Made by a program: the position numbers and the translations under genes. DNA of 64,000 nucleotides. Origin: Taenia hydatigena (taxonomy: Eukaryota; Platyhelminthes; Cestoda; Cyclophyllidea; Taeniidae). Below the pieces are notes generated by a model. The model made no database searches, was not told the DNA's origin, and worked only from the letters and a program-made list of their open reading frames with translations. Each line of letters opens with the position of its first letter. Within the stretch, counting starts at the first letter, position 1. Shown here one piece after another: positions 51,101 through 63,700 of the stretch. The DNA lies in assembly GCA_036345935.2 (NCBI GenBank), contig JADWOT020000001.1:9713682-9777681 (forward strand), in the 5' to 3' direction.

Positions 51101-53879
51101 TGTTGCCACAGTCCATGCCTCCAGGTCGTATTGCCGCTGGTGAGAGTGTGGGAATCGAGCGATGTTGGCTCATAAGGATTGTCGGTCAGTTTCAGTTGGA
51201 GTGTTCTATCACTTATCAAAATACGCAGTAAACTTGATGCTGGAATGGTGGTCAAACATCAAAACACGCTACCAAAATTAGACACCAAGGCCAGAGATGG
51301 CTTTTAACGTGGCCTAGAAGCTTGCCAGCTGCAATTCTGGTAGTTATATCTCTATGGCCGAATTTTGGTACGTCTATCATGGCAAAGAATTCTGGGTTAG
51401 CACAATCACAACGATTTAGCCTTATTCATCTCTTTTGAAACAGATCTGAGAGAAAATGAGACTCTATGGCTCGTTGTCTCCCATAATTGATTTTTCCTAT
51501 GTTGCGGGCGATGCGTCGCTAGACATATTCAGGAAAGACTTCCGTGAGAGCCGAAGCTCCAGCATTTAACAATGAAAATTCAGGTCAAACCTGTTTCTTT
51601 TTAACTCCTTTTAGCTTCGATTTGATTTAGAACGGGATGTCTGCATCTTGTTTCCTACCCTAATTGCTTGCGACAGTTGTTGTACTAAACAATGGCAATT
51701 GAGGTCCCCCTGATGTGTGGTGAGTTTGGTCACGTAGCTGCACTCCTTTTTGCCGCCCTTATCCAAATTTAATTAGGATTGGGACTTGACGGTCGTTCTC
51801 GAGTTACAGAGCACCAATTTAGGTCTGCTCGATATTGATGGAAGGCAACGTAAGATGGAGAACAATCGTGACGTCAGTCCTATCAAGGCAAAGTAAACCT
51901 CTGTTTAAGTTCAGTTAGTGCGCCCAAATGATTTAATGATTCTGTTCCATCCTCGCACTTTGCTCTCATCCGCCTCAACAACAAATAACTTCTCATTGTG
52001 TTTGTGTTTGCCTTCTGCAGCATTCTTTAATTAGCGATCCTTGCCTGCAAATGCTTCCCCTTCCCTCCTCCCCTTTACTTGACACCTCACATATCTGCAC
52101 TTATCCTCCCATTCACTGCACATACATTACTCATTTTTTAGAAGCCTGCACAAACTATGGTGAATTTAAGTTGTTTTACATTAGAAACCGACTATGTAAA
52201 AGGTGGAATGAATGTCTTCCTACTGATTTCGTAATTTAGTAGTCAAAATGCAAGCAGCGCCAAGAAAAATGAGATTACATAAGTATTTGGCTTGCATTAG
52301 TGATCTACAACCAGCGACCAGGTCAATCCCTTCCGTGGACATGATTGCGGTTAGCCGGTTCACGGTCATGCAGACCATCGGAGCTCCTCTAATCTTTCTT
52401 GATCAGCTTCGTGAACATTGCTGGTGGGGATAGAACCACTATCAAGCTGCGACTGCCAACAGTCGAAATTGCCTTAAGCAGCAAGAGCACAAACGAGTTT
52501 TTTGACTTTAAATCCATGGGTCATAATACCGCTTCCTATTGATGTGATGTGTTGACAACAAGCACCATCCCGTCCTGCCATTCCCGTCTCACCACAATGC
52601 TAATGCAGCATCCAAGTCATCCATTAGCCTTTATGTCGTAACATCTCAATGTTAGTTAGTGTCTTTTTGGATCTGATTTTTTCGATGGCCTATTCGATTA
52701 TCTTAATTAAATAATTGAAATCAGTGAATGGCTGATCAATTCCGCATCTCCGATGCAGATGATAAAAGCGGATCCGACCGTTTAGTACCAAGCTTGTTAA
52801 TCGCATGTGTCTACAAGTCCACTTATGTACTTTCCATGACTTCCCTTTGATCATCAACTTACGTACTTGTACAGGCGTGCGCGCATTCACGGTACCTCCC
52901 TCGGCGCCACCAACACAGTGCTGCCGACATCCTGTCACCGGACTTTAAAGTGGAATATCCTCACTACTAAAACAGTGCTCAGTAGCAGTGGGATGACGGC
53001 ACCAGCTCTTGATTTGACATTGCCAAGCCAATGCCGCCTAAGGAGGAAGGTCAATCTGACACTAGTGATGAACTAATAAGAAAAGATGCAGCCACCAATC
53101 TAAAGGGTTCTTGAGCCTTAAGGTGTAGCATTGTAGGTTCTGTTGACAGTGGTGGCTAGGACCTCTATTGCATTGCGGACGGTGGAGAGATTATCCAACT
53201 ACTGTTGCAAAGTCGTGAGAGCATATTGCAATCTCTGTCTACCGCCTTGTGTTAAACTTCGAACTAAATAAGTAAATCTTGACGTCAATGACGGGAGACA
53301 GACAGGTGTATGCATAAGGAAACGTGTGCAAAGAAATGGACTTGTCATTGTAGACGTTAAAACAATTGCTGAAGGGAAGCGTAAATGCAAGAAGGGCAAA
53401 AGGAGAAAGATAAAAAAAATTTCGGATTTGTCCGCCTTTTAGGCACTTTTTGCTACTTGGAAAAAACTGAACAGTTTTAGAGGCTTAATTTTGCCTTTCC
53501 TCTTTTTATTCCTTTCACTCCCTTTTGCTGTACCATCCATGCAATGTTTGATGCTGATTTTGCCACATTACTACCTTTACTAAAGCAAAGAAATAGCAAG
53601 CAAAGGGATTTTCGTATTTCATTGTGTTGGTAAATAAAAAGGACGATGTGTGTATGGTAATAGAGATGCAGTAGCATAAACTACAAAATTTTGTATCACG
53701 CGCTTTGTAGTGATGCTCAATCCACTTTCCCTCTGAATATCACAGCTTCAAATGATGACCAACCTTCAGCCGAGAAGAGTTACGCCTACGACAATGACCC
53801 CAGGTTCTCCCCTTTGGTTTTGATGCTTCCTTTTGGCAAGAACAAGTCATCCATAAATGCACGCCAGTTCAATTTATTC

Positions 53880-56580
53880 ACACATGAGCTACTACTTCAG
53901 CCTCGGATCTGTTCGTAGGCACGGCACATTGCAGCCGAAATTGCCGAGAATCGTGACCTCCTTTTCTACTGCAATATGGCGCTTTGTTTGCTAATTATTC
54001 TTTATAGAACTGAGTGAGGCCTAAAAGACAGAGTTACGGAACCTACCGTGGGTGGAGATCAAAGGCACATTTGGCATCTCCTATGAGTACACGGGGTACC
54101 ATGATGCCACAGCACTATACCATAACCAAATTAGGCAACACACCGGATGCCTTTTCGTGCGCAATTTATCTGTGCTCATCTGAATGATACTTGTGCAGCT
54201 GTGTGTAGGACATGTTCGCTTACTCATTTTGGGTGACAATTAGGCAAAAAACACACAACTCGGGGCTGGGCTAACATCGATGCGCCCTAGAGAGCACATA
54301 AAGCTCTTCCCCATCAAACTGCGTTAATGTGTGCGCCTTCTCTTCTCCGCAATAATTGGTTCTATCATATACGCATCTACTTCTACGCTGCCTTTTAAAT
54401 CAAAGTGGCTGCAAACTTACGATAGAGAAAGAAAACTGAACTCGTTTTAAGAAATACCTGTGTGTTTGGCACGTGCACAAAAACTTAACTGACCTTTAGA
54501 GAAGTAATGTCAAAGTGTCCAGTGTTCACTAGCTTTCCTTGTCTGTGAAAAAGTGTTTGATAATTTGAAAAGGCATCATCACTTTGGCGAATTCGCTTTC
54601 TACTTCACTGCTGACAAGAATTTCCTTGATAAGTTATCAGCGATATAGGAAAAGACCGGAGATGACTGCCTGCCGGACGGTAAAATCGCTGCATACCGAC
54701 CCATCTACTTAATCAGAACTTGGCTAGTAATGTACTTTGAAAGACGAATTTTCGCCTCGTCTCGGCCGCGCAAAGCAATTCGTATGCGTTCGAGGTGAAG
54801 ATACGTGTAGTGTTGGTAAATAACAAGCAATGCGAAGGTGATCCATCGCTCTACTAATCCATGGGCAAGCAAACACATGGCATCTACTCAACAAGTGACA
54901 CTCCATACTCACGCAGCAGCCAACGGGCACGCCAAAGAGTCGACTACAGCACCTGGAAATAAAGCTAATGCACAACATGAAGGGCGGAACGATGCTTTCC
55001 AAGACAAACACTTTCAAAGTAGACAAGTGTCCTAACAGACTAGGTCTCGTGCACCCTGTCTATGAAAGCAAAACTCCTAATTGTTGAAGTGGTCTAACAA
55101 CATCCTCATTCAAGTGCAACAAAAGGCTAAGCAGAAGTGTCGTAGCGAACGCAGACAGAATATACCGCTTTTCATGATCAGTGAGTAGAAATAAGTGTGC
55201 TGTTTAAGTACTCCAACCCAAGAGGGCACCCCACATACCGATCCTCCTTTACATCTCAAACGTGATAACATTGTAGGAATCAGCGACGCAGCACCAACGC
55301 TTCCAACTCTATGTCCTAACGCGATTTCGACTTTAACGCTGCCAGTCCGTTAATAACCAATAAGCTGGCAATCCTCTACACAGCTTACTAGGAGGAAACT
55401 GCAGCTAAAGCATTAACATGAATAAAGGCATGGATTGCTTAAAATGCTCCAAAAAGCGCAAGACGCATCATAAAAATTGGTTTTTGACATTTACGACCCT
55501 ATTTGTGATTTTGTCAATGCACATTAGAAAGCCAACCCTGCTAGATCCACCATTCTGATTCGTTCACTCGTACTCCTTAATACTTCTCAATAGTAAGTGG
55601 TCCCTGAAGTAGGTGATGTGGCTGAGGGGATGGCGTGTGGACTTGTGTTTAATGTGACTGCACTTGCAACGCTAATTTTCCCATCAATTTGTCTTCCATC
55701 ATGGCAGAGGTCGTGATTCCAATCCGGTCACTATGACCATCAACAGATTTCTTACGCACTCACGCATGCATATGCTCATTCATTTGTTTGAGAAATTGGT
55801 ATGTCTTCGTAGACAACTTATGAACATGAAAAGTTTACCTTCTGGAAATTAGCGACACAAAGGACAATTGATAATGCGCTTTGTGACCGCGTGCAGATAA
55901 AATTATTAAATAATCTCATTCTGGAAGTCCCTTTCTCACGGGATGTTTGATATCCAAGTAAGAGGTGAGATTAAAGTCATTAATCATGCGCACACATGCA
56001 AAGATGAAATATGTTGCAATCCAAATCGGCACCACGCACATAGAATGTATGGAATCGCGAATCGAAGCGAATCATGTGAAACAAGGTGTGGACGTCTATA
56101 ATGTGGAGAATCGAACTTGTAACTGAGATCTTGTTCACATGACGATGTTATAAGGAAGGTAGTTGAAGGTACTGAATCCCTGATGCAGGAAAGCTTTTAT
56201 GATACAGGCACATTGGCAAGTGATGCTAATGGGGTGATTGTAGTACTTCACAAAGTGTGGACGATTTGCTCTCTCCTGGTCAGTTGGTATGCCTTCAGTG
56301 GACGCATCTCGGTGGTCCGATTTAAGTTGAAGTCTTTCCTATTCTACCAAGTCACCTCCAAAACATTGCTATTTACCCCCTTGTTAGTGAGCGGCTTGCA
56401 GAGCAGCAAACGAGCAAAGGAAGAGGATGTGGTGTAAATCCTATTGAACAGGATTGCTATATACGGCACTTTGTAGAGCGAATTACGAAAAAGCAAACAG
56501 ACAGCGAATAGGAATATGATGAACCACCAAGGGCTAATGTCAAGTGCGAGGAAGGAATAAACGAATGCGCAAACGCAATA
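53880..56580 (-). repeat. Near-identical block of the inverted repeat, right copy
   Basis: Partner of 8,280-10,980 at more than 99% identity by eye, compared with about 90-94% over much of the rest of the arms. It includes most of the right-arm family A repeat. Confidence 0.8.
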
Positions 56581-56765
56581 ACATCATTTTGGTGTACTTC
56601 GTGTGGGCTCATATGCGTGTTCAGTAAAATGCGAAATCCCGTCCTTAATAATTTGTGAGCATCTCGAAGTGCACATTTGTGGATGTGAAAAGTAACGCCT
56701 TCCTATTCCTAGATAAAACGTGCTTGCCATAACACCAGATGAACAGCAAAGAAGTCGAAACTCTT
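55357..56765 (+). repeat. Interspersed repeat family A, copy A3 (right arm)
   Basis: Inverted-arm partner of A2, more than 99% identical over most of its length. Same orientation as A1 and A4. No intact gene; the longest frame inside (56,183-56,437) shows no known domain. Confidence 0.75.
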
Positions 56766-57810
56766 AGTGATCACTAGAAAGCAGCAGATGTGTGCGACTT
56801 AATAAATTAGATCGGAGTGATACTCGAAGAGACTACTGCTATAAAACGCATATCTTGCTATCACTGCTGGACAAAAACTTCTTAAACAAATGCAACGTGG
56901 ACTTAACGTCGGTCCTGCTACTGAACAAGAACTCGGTCTTGAATGTCTGTGCATACGCATTTCCCAATTTTATTGTCACAAACAAAAGAAAAAGCAGTTT
57001 TGAACTGTTAGTAGGTACTTGCTCCATGCAAGTTAACAGAAATCGCTTTCTATTTTTACGAGAACGTGTGGGTTATTGATACTTTGATGGTGATGGCCAT
57101 TTTAATGTCCTTAGCCACTTGTGGGGAGTCATCCATAATCTGCGACAAAACGATTGGGCGCCACTAATGACAGTCTGGTTGATTTGTCCACATGGAAGCA
57201 AATGACAGACGCTATGGTGTGCCGGCTACTTCATGCGAACCTCGCAGTCATTACGAGTAGTCTGTGTAGCAAGTGGGAATTTTATGGGCCATATTAGAGC
57301 TCGCCAGCATCGAACGGCATACTTTGCGTACGATTTTCATGTAAATTAGGAAGGTCACTAGATTTCCCATTTGAAATGGCATTATTTTGTTGATAAGTCG
57401 TATTCTAGTTTTGGTGTTCAAAAATACAAATGGTATAAATGCATTCAAATTTATAGGACATGATTTATTCAATTGTGGTGAAATAAAAGGCGTCTGCAAG
57501 GAGGAGTGTTTCTCAATACTATGAGATGGTGAAGCGTGTTGGCAAGTTTTGCTTTCTTTTGAATTTACCGACTGCGTCACACTAAATGCATTGGGTGCTA
57601 AATCACCTGAAGGCAATAAACAAGTACAAAATCTACTGAACTTAAGTTACTATAAGTGCAATGCCTCGAATTTGCAGGATATGCAGCTAAACTTTAAACC
57701 CTACTGCAAAAGCTGCAACCACATTGTGAGCCAACCAAGCGGCCCATTCTACCACGTTTTTTTGCATCAAAGCAACTTTATACATCATAGCCGTGTAAGA
57801 GGGCCTGATA

Positions 57811-60689
57811 AGATGACACGCCAAATGACATTACAGCATTGTCTAAGATGACAAAGCCTCCGTCTTTGTGCTCACATCGGTATGCCACGCATTATGCCTA
57901 GTATTTTATGAGGCATGGAAACGATTAACATGCGCTTCATCCTGTCAAATAACACTGCGATAAGTTAGAAAATTGGCTGAGGTGGTACACGTCTTTCTGC
58001 ATGAGCCATTTTAGGCTAACATTCCATACATCGAGGTCCAGTTTATTCAAAAATGTACAAGTTGACTTGACCTCTGCCTCCACCGCCCCCTTTCTCTCCC
58101 TCCTACTCCGTAGTCCACCTCCACAAAACGCAATGGACCATTAAATATAGCACGAATCCCCTTTGCACGCAAAATCAATGAATACAAAAGGTGTGTATTA
58201 AGAATGTAAAGGACATATTGCAGCGAAATTTTAGTGGTATCTGGCTCACCTAACGGCTATCTCAATGGCAAAAATCTCTGCTATTGCCATCTGATGAAAC
58301 AATGTAAGCAGTAGACCTTCCAATCGGCTGGCAGATTTCCCAGTACGTTGTCTCCTTTAAACCCACCCCGTTAACAGACCATTTCATCCACGCAGTGCAA
58401 ATGGCTGTGCTCTGAAATCACTCCATTGGTCATGCTGAAGAGGACTATTGTCTTGTGGCGTGCAATAAACCCTTTGATGCTCCTCAAGCTAAGTCGAGCA
58501 TAGTTCCAATTCCAGCAACGAAATACTTACAATGCAATGTCAGTTGACTTAATCGAATCTCTCAAGGAACCGCTGATACCTTGCAGGTGGCGAGAAACCG
58601 CACTCCCAAAGAATAAAACTCATCATAGTATGATGAGCACTTGGAGCTAAAAATTGAAAAGATGGAGTTTTACCTCTTGATTATGCTGAGACAGGTAACT
58701 CAACAACTATGTGTCAATTTGTAAGATATGAACAAACACCTTTTTTTGCACAATTATCTGTTATGACACAATTTTGCAGAGAGTATTGACAAAGAAGTTC
58801 GTGATATTTCAACAGTAATGCAGTCGCTCGAAGGGTTTCGTCAAAGCCGCTTGTCTGTGTAACGATCGACTAAACCACTGGTGTGAACTAATACCGCAGA
58901 GCTATTACTGAGATGTAACCGTTAAGTGATTGCAAGTCCAGAATGCAGCATGACTTGCGTTTCAATCAACTTTATTTGATCGGAGCATGTTGAGCCCCTC
59001 CTAAGCTCTATTGGTGGATAGCCGAGCTAGCTAACTACTGCAGTGTCTGCCTGTCCGTCCTCCTTTGGCTGTGGAGTGAAAACGAAATGGAGATGAGTAG
59101 AGTCACGATGCAGGGTTTGCACCAGTTGAAAATGTCCACCGCGTGGCAGCAGACAGGTGTATGCGATGCGTCTTTAAAATGAGGCGTTTCCTCGAATTTT
59201 CTCCTTTATGCGTTTGTCATGCTCCAACTAATCATTGCACACCATGCTGCAGCGTTTATGTCAAGGAAGAAGTGTTTTCCAAAACTGAGATCCTCATCCT
59301 CCTTCAGGGCATTGCGGCAATCTTAATTCGTGGATACACCTACTTTATAAGAGAACGATTTATTAAAGACACTTTTACATCCTCTGAGCAGCGAGAATTC
59401 AAAATCCACCTAGCATTATCGGTCCTTTTTCCACACCGCTCAAGCGTTCGTCTAAGCTGTACTGCAGTATACGCCTTCTGCAACTTTTCACTTTTCTTCC
59501 TAACCGTCGGCTTTGTGTGTTTAGACTAGTAGTGGTGGGCATGGAGCATAGACATGGAAATTTCATGCTGTTGGTAACTTCAAGACCTTACTATTGTACC
59601 TTCCACCCACCTCAACGTGTGCCCTCACTTAGACTATCTCTTGTCTCAATGTGTTTAGCAAAAGTTTGTATTTGCAAGTGTAGCAGAATTGCATTCGATT
59701 GTGAATTTTGTCAAGTCGTACGTCTACAGAAGGTGGATTAAGCTCAGTTGCAACTTGCTATCAAAATTTTACACAAGGTAACTGAGAGGCTGTGAAAATT
59801 GCAAGGACAAAAGCCTTTGAGAGCATTGTATCAAGGATTTCGACTACCGCTTCATAAAATGCACCTCATCTTCCTACTCAAATTGTCTTCATTTTCCTGC
59901 ACATCTCAACGATGCTCGGCTATATATAAATTCCCTTGAAATTGCTGATTGTCAAGAATAACCGATGTCGGTGACAAAATCCGGAGCTATATCTATGCTA
60001 TTCGGAAGCCTGGTCCGACATCGTCGTAACGTCTAACAGCTGTACGTAATTCCGCGACGAGGGTCATGCATTCAATGTACTGGAGGCATGGCATTCATAG
60101 GCAGGATGCGTTCCTCCAGCTGCTGTTCCTACTCCCCTTTGGCCACGTCGAGCTTCGCTCTTTGTCTCAATGCGCACATTTGTGTCATTTGTGGAAGGAC
60201 GAGACACAGTAGAGCATACTCTGCATGTCTTGGCGGACAAAGTAAGCAATAAGTAGAACTAAAGAACTAAGTGATATCAAACCGGTTAGCAATTAATGCT
60301 TTTAGCGCTGATGGATCTATTTGAATGGGTGAATGGGTCAGTGGGGGGTTCATACTACTCCTGATGGCATTATAAGTCACGCGAGATTGGAAGCAGTGTT
60401 GCTGTACACGTGGAGAAGGGATGAGAGGTTGATTGCAGCATCAATTTGACTAAGATAATAAGAGTCTGTCATTATGATCGGACGAATATCATAAAGAAAG
60501 GCGCAGGCTTTACAATGAACAAAGTCAATTTCTCAATATGCATTTGCTTGTTGCCACCTAACTACAACCAGGTCCACCCCAACGCTGAATTTATTTCCAT
60601 ATTAAATAATTTCTACTAAACATCGAATGAATTACTTTTCTTATAGTTCAAATACAAAACCCTCAAATGAGGGAGAAATCGCTAGGTTG
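57811..60689. other. Right flank outside the right arm, no gene recognised
   Basis: About 2.9 kb without a supported gene. The longest frame (59,143-59,529, 128 codons) shows hydrophobic stretches but no recognisable family, and it starts on GTG; the first ATG is a few codons later. A C/T-rich patch lies near 58,070-58,115. Confidence 0.5.
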
Positions 60690-60985
60690 TTTGCGAAAAA
60701 AATCATAAAAACGGTCTTAAAAGGCCGGCTAGGTGGCAAGAAGGAAACAAGGAGGAAGTACATTTCGCCGAGGGCAAACAGTGTACCATCCGATAGTAAC
60801 AAAGTCGAGCTCCTTTTGCTAAACCCTATGGTACAGTTATACGAGTCGGAGGGCAACGTTGAAGAGGACTAGGATCGAAGTACACTGCGAAGGTGAGTTT
60901 GTGTTTTACAAGGAGGATTACATCAAAGAGGAAGACAGAACCTGCTTTGTTTGGTTGGGAAAATAGGACAGTGAGTGTCTCAAAT
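60690..60985 (+). repeat. Direct-repeat block D, right copy, with decayed coding-like frames
   Basis: Partner of 1-295. An 81-codon frame (60,627-60,872) overlaps a second frame that reads EGEFVFYKEDYIKEEDRTCF followed by VWLGK and a stop at about 60,966. The T-C-F-V-W-L-G-K ending recalls the hydrophobic-W-G-K pattern of gelsolin-type repeats, but this is only a weak visual resemblance. The two frames would need a frameshift or splice to join. I treat it as a repeat-borne gene relic. Confidence 0.5.
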
Positions 60986-62609
60986 GATTGTCCGTCCACG
61001 ATTCCAACACGAATGCCTTCGAAGTTCCAAAGAAGCTTCCAGAAACTGGCAATAAGGGATAGTACAAAAACATGATAATTAGCCGCAGATGCGTTTGAGG
61101 TGCAGTAGACTGCTTTTAACGGAAGCTGAAGTCAGTTGATTAGAACCATTCCTGCTCTACGCCGACCACAAAGGTAGATGGGGATCGCAGTGTGACAAGC
61201 TCATTGTTGAAGGTGGTGCTTTATGACATTCATTAGCAAAATCAGGCTTGGAACCACTTCAAGCGTTACTACACTGCAGTTGCACAAGGTAATCCCTACT
61301 TGTTACCACGAGTCACATCGGAGTTGGCCTCAGAAAGCAGAATTATGGCTAAACTAAGTTAATCATTTCCAGGGGAGCAGAGCGTCTATATGCCCCAAAT
61401 TGCGCTGACTTAGTAAAGTACAAAACATCAGTGATGAATTAGTGGATGGGCGATTTGTCTCAATTTTGAAGGATGTGATCAGCACAATGACCAAAGGCCT
61501 TACTGGTTGTGCCCATGTGACCACTGCTAGAATGGAGATTTGTGTGTTCAAATTGGGTGGTGCAGTGTGTAACATTTTACCTATATGATCACGCAGTCGT
61601 GGTCCTGTTTTCACCTCTCGTTTGGATGCACAACAACAACACCCTTCTCCTCAATTTAGACAAACAAAATATTTTAACAATAAACTTGCGTCTTTGCTTC
61701 ATTATAATGTGCTTTCACCACCTCTAAACACGAAAATACGAGTATCAGTGCTGGAGTTCTAAGCTGCAGCAACACTTCAACATCAAATCTCATGAGGCGA
61801 AGACAACACCACAAACTCACTAGGTTCACTTAAACTTTGCATTGCACCTTCAAATGCGACGTAGCAGTTGTCCATCAGCAGAAGAAGGCAGAATCTCAGC
61901 AGTTCCGCCTATGTTAGTAAAAGTGAAAAATTGCGAAGTTTCTCTCCACTCTCATTCCTCTACCCTTTTCCAACTCACTTGACAACCCTTTGCTATAGAA
62001 TCACAAAAGGTAGTTTTGGAAAAAAAATTTACGGTGCTTGCGTAAGGAAATGCAGTTTATTGACGTGACACTCGAATCTTCCGCATTTGTTGTCAGCACT
62101 GCCTTAAGTTTCATGGAAAAAATATTATTGGAAAAAGTGGTTACTTTAAACGCACTGCCGGAATCATGTAAATTTACGCATTCAAGAAGAATGTGGCAGA
62201 ACCAGGAATGCATCAATCACTTCCACAAACATCTTCACTGCCACCCTCTTTCATACTACCTTATTCAATGCAGGTGCTGTGTGAAGGAATTTGATGTGGT
62301 GGCATAGGAGCCCACTGTCCAAAATAGCACAAATATGTAGAGGAGATTGTAGAAGAAAAAAAGAGTAACAACGGAGACCAAGGTAAAGTACAGATGACTG
62401 AAACGCAGCAAAGTATGCCAGTGACTCCGAGCGTTTTACCTCTGTCACATGATGTAGTGTGCACTAATCCAGACCAACGTAGAATAACCTCGATGGGGTG
62501 CCTAAACCCACGGGCATCTATGCGCGGTTGTCTCTGACGCTCGTTCTCCTCACGTAAATTACAACTTGACCCTCAGCTCTCATGACCACCCACATAATCG
62601 ACTGCTTCT
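60986..62609. other. Right flank between block D and family A copy A6, no gene recognised
   Basis: Only short unrecognised frames (for example 62,038-62,307, 89 codons). No repeat shared with the rest of the window was noticed. Confidence 0.45.
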
Positions 62610-63280
62610 CTTTTCTTTCATATCATCCCGGCCACTCTCTTTCCAAATCAATAATAGTATCTACTTCCTTAATGCTCGTTTCAGTGTTACAGCAAGTACA
62701 TTTCGTCTGTAGAGAGAAAGGCATCGCCTTCTACAACTGGAAATGTGCACTTCGAGATGTTTTGTGTTTTACTAAACACTACGATTCGGGTTGATCATAT
62801 TGACCCACCGAGGTGAACCAAACGAAAGTTCCTGTGCTTACGCATTTGTGATTTTCTTCCTTCCAATTAATACTGACCTTTAGTGGATTATCAATTTCTT
62901 ATCCACTGTCTGCGTGCCTTTCTTTATTTTGCTCAACGAAGTGGCGCATACCTCAATCTTATTCATTAGGACTCAGTTCACATCCTTTTTCTTTGCTCGT
63001 TTGCTGCTCTACATAGAACTCACTGACTAGAGTAACCTGGTAAAAAGGAAAAGAAATTGCTGTTCGCGAGACCAACTTCCGCCTATCGCTTATATGGGAC
63101 CATCGAGATGCGGCTGAGCACAAACAATTAGCTGAATGCATTCATTGAAGCAGCGCTAGCCGGGAAGGGAAGGGATATGCCATCTACATGACTTGTGCTG
63201 GCAGATCTACTGCAAGTGTTATAATCACTGCATCATTGACACGTGCGAATGCGCCTGCATCGGGTAATTTGTCTTTACTT
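62610..63280 (-). repeat. Interspersed repeat family A, partial copy A6
   Basis: Reverse-oriented copy in the right flank. It shares CCGGCCACT (62,628), AATGTGCACTTCGAGATG (62,742), AACCAAACGAAAGTTC (62,816), CCTTTTTCTTTGC (62,984), the GACCATCGAGATGCGGCTGAGC stretch (63,099) and GAAGGGA-GGGATATGCCATC (63,162) with A5. A plus-strand frame reads LSLIWDHRDAAEHKQLAEC, close to A5, suggesting a shared ancient coding segment, now broken. Confidence 0.65.
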
Positions 63281-63514
63281 GTGATTTGTTGCCTCCTGTA
63301 AGATGTGGTCAGTTGAACCTAATCGTGGTTGAAGGTTCTAATTTTCACATTTTGACCATTTGGACCTTTTAATTCACCTGCCTCTTTTTTCGACGCTTCA
63401 TGGTTCCATATATCCCATATGCTTACTGTTGTATCAGATTGCACAGCGTTTTACCTTCGCATTTGGGCCCCTTATCAGTGATTTTACCTATACCTCTCGC
63501 TTGGATGTTCATCG

Positions 63515-63700
63515 TCTTATGGGGATTGCACGAGACAGTGAATTTCGTTCCTTCCGTGGGCAATTTTGTTGTATTCGTCCACACGAGACTGCGGTTTTCC
63601 CTCCTCCTGTAGTCAATTTTGTAGTTCCTGTCTACACGAGGATGTGATTTTCGCTCCTTCTCAAAGCGATTTTGTTGCATCGTTGTGCAAAGGCCTGTGA
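63515..63700 (+). repeat. Minisatellite, third locus
   Basis: About three units related to the left-arm array: GGGCAATTTTGTTGTATTCG, CCACACGAGACTGCGG, GTCTACACGAGGATGTGATT and TTCGCTCC. It lies outside the inverted repeat and in the same orientation as the left-arm array. Confidence 0.7.

Larger units (their letters stand above)
38799..57810 (-). repeat. Right arm of giant inverted repeat
   Basis: Reverse-complement partner of 7,062-24,773. It is about 1.3 kb longer because of an insertion of about 1.1 kb (44,316-45,425), one of about 215 bp (43,695-43,909) and a tandem duplication near 40.3 kb, partly offset by about four fewer minisatellite units. The inner boundary at about 38,799 abuts and truncates a family A repeat. 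The outer boundary is near 57,810, where the two sides stop matching. By eye, identity to the left arm is about 91% over 260 bp near the inner end (39,060-39,310), 94% around 52,800 and above 99% at 53,880-56,580. No convincing gene was found inside. Confidence 0.93.

Noticed and set aside
7062..57810. Idea that the arms are terminal inverted repeats of one giant DNA transposon (Polinton-like) with the Kelch-like gene as cargo
   Set aside because: No transposase, integrase, polymerase or capsid gene was found in the arms or spacer, the outer ends show no shared terminal motif or target duplication, and one inner end is a broken repeat.
59143..59529. 128-codon frame with hydrophobic stretches in the right flank
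   Set aside because: No recognisable family, starts on GTG, and has no support from a second copy or splice context.
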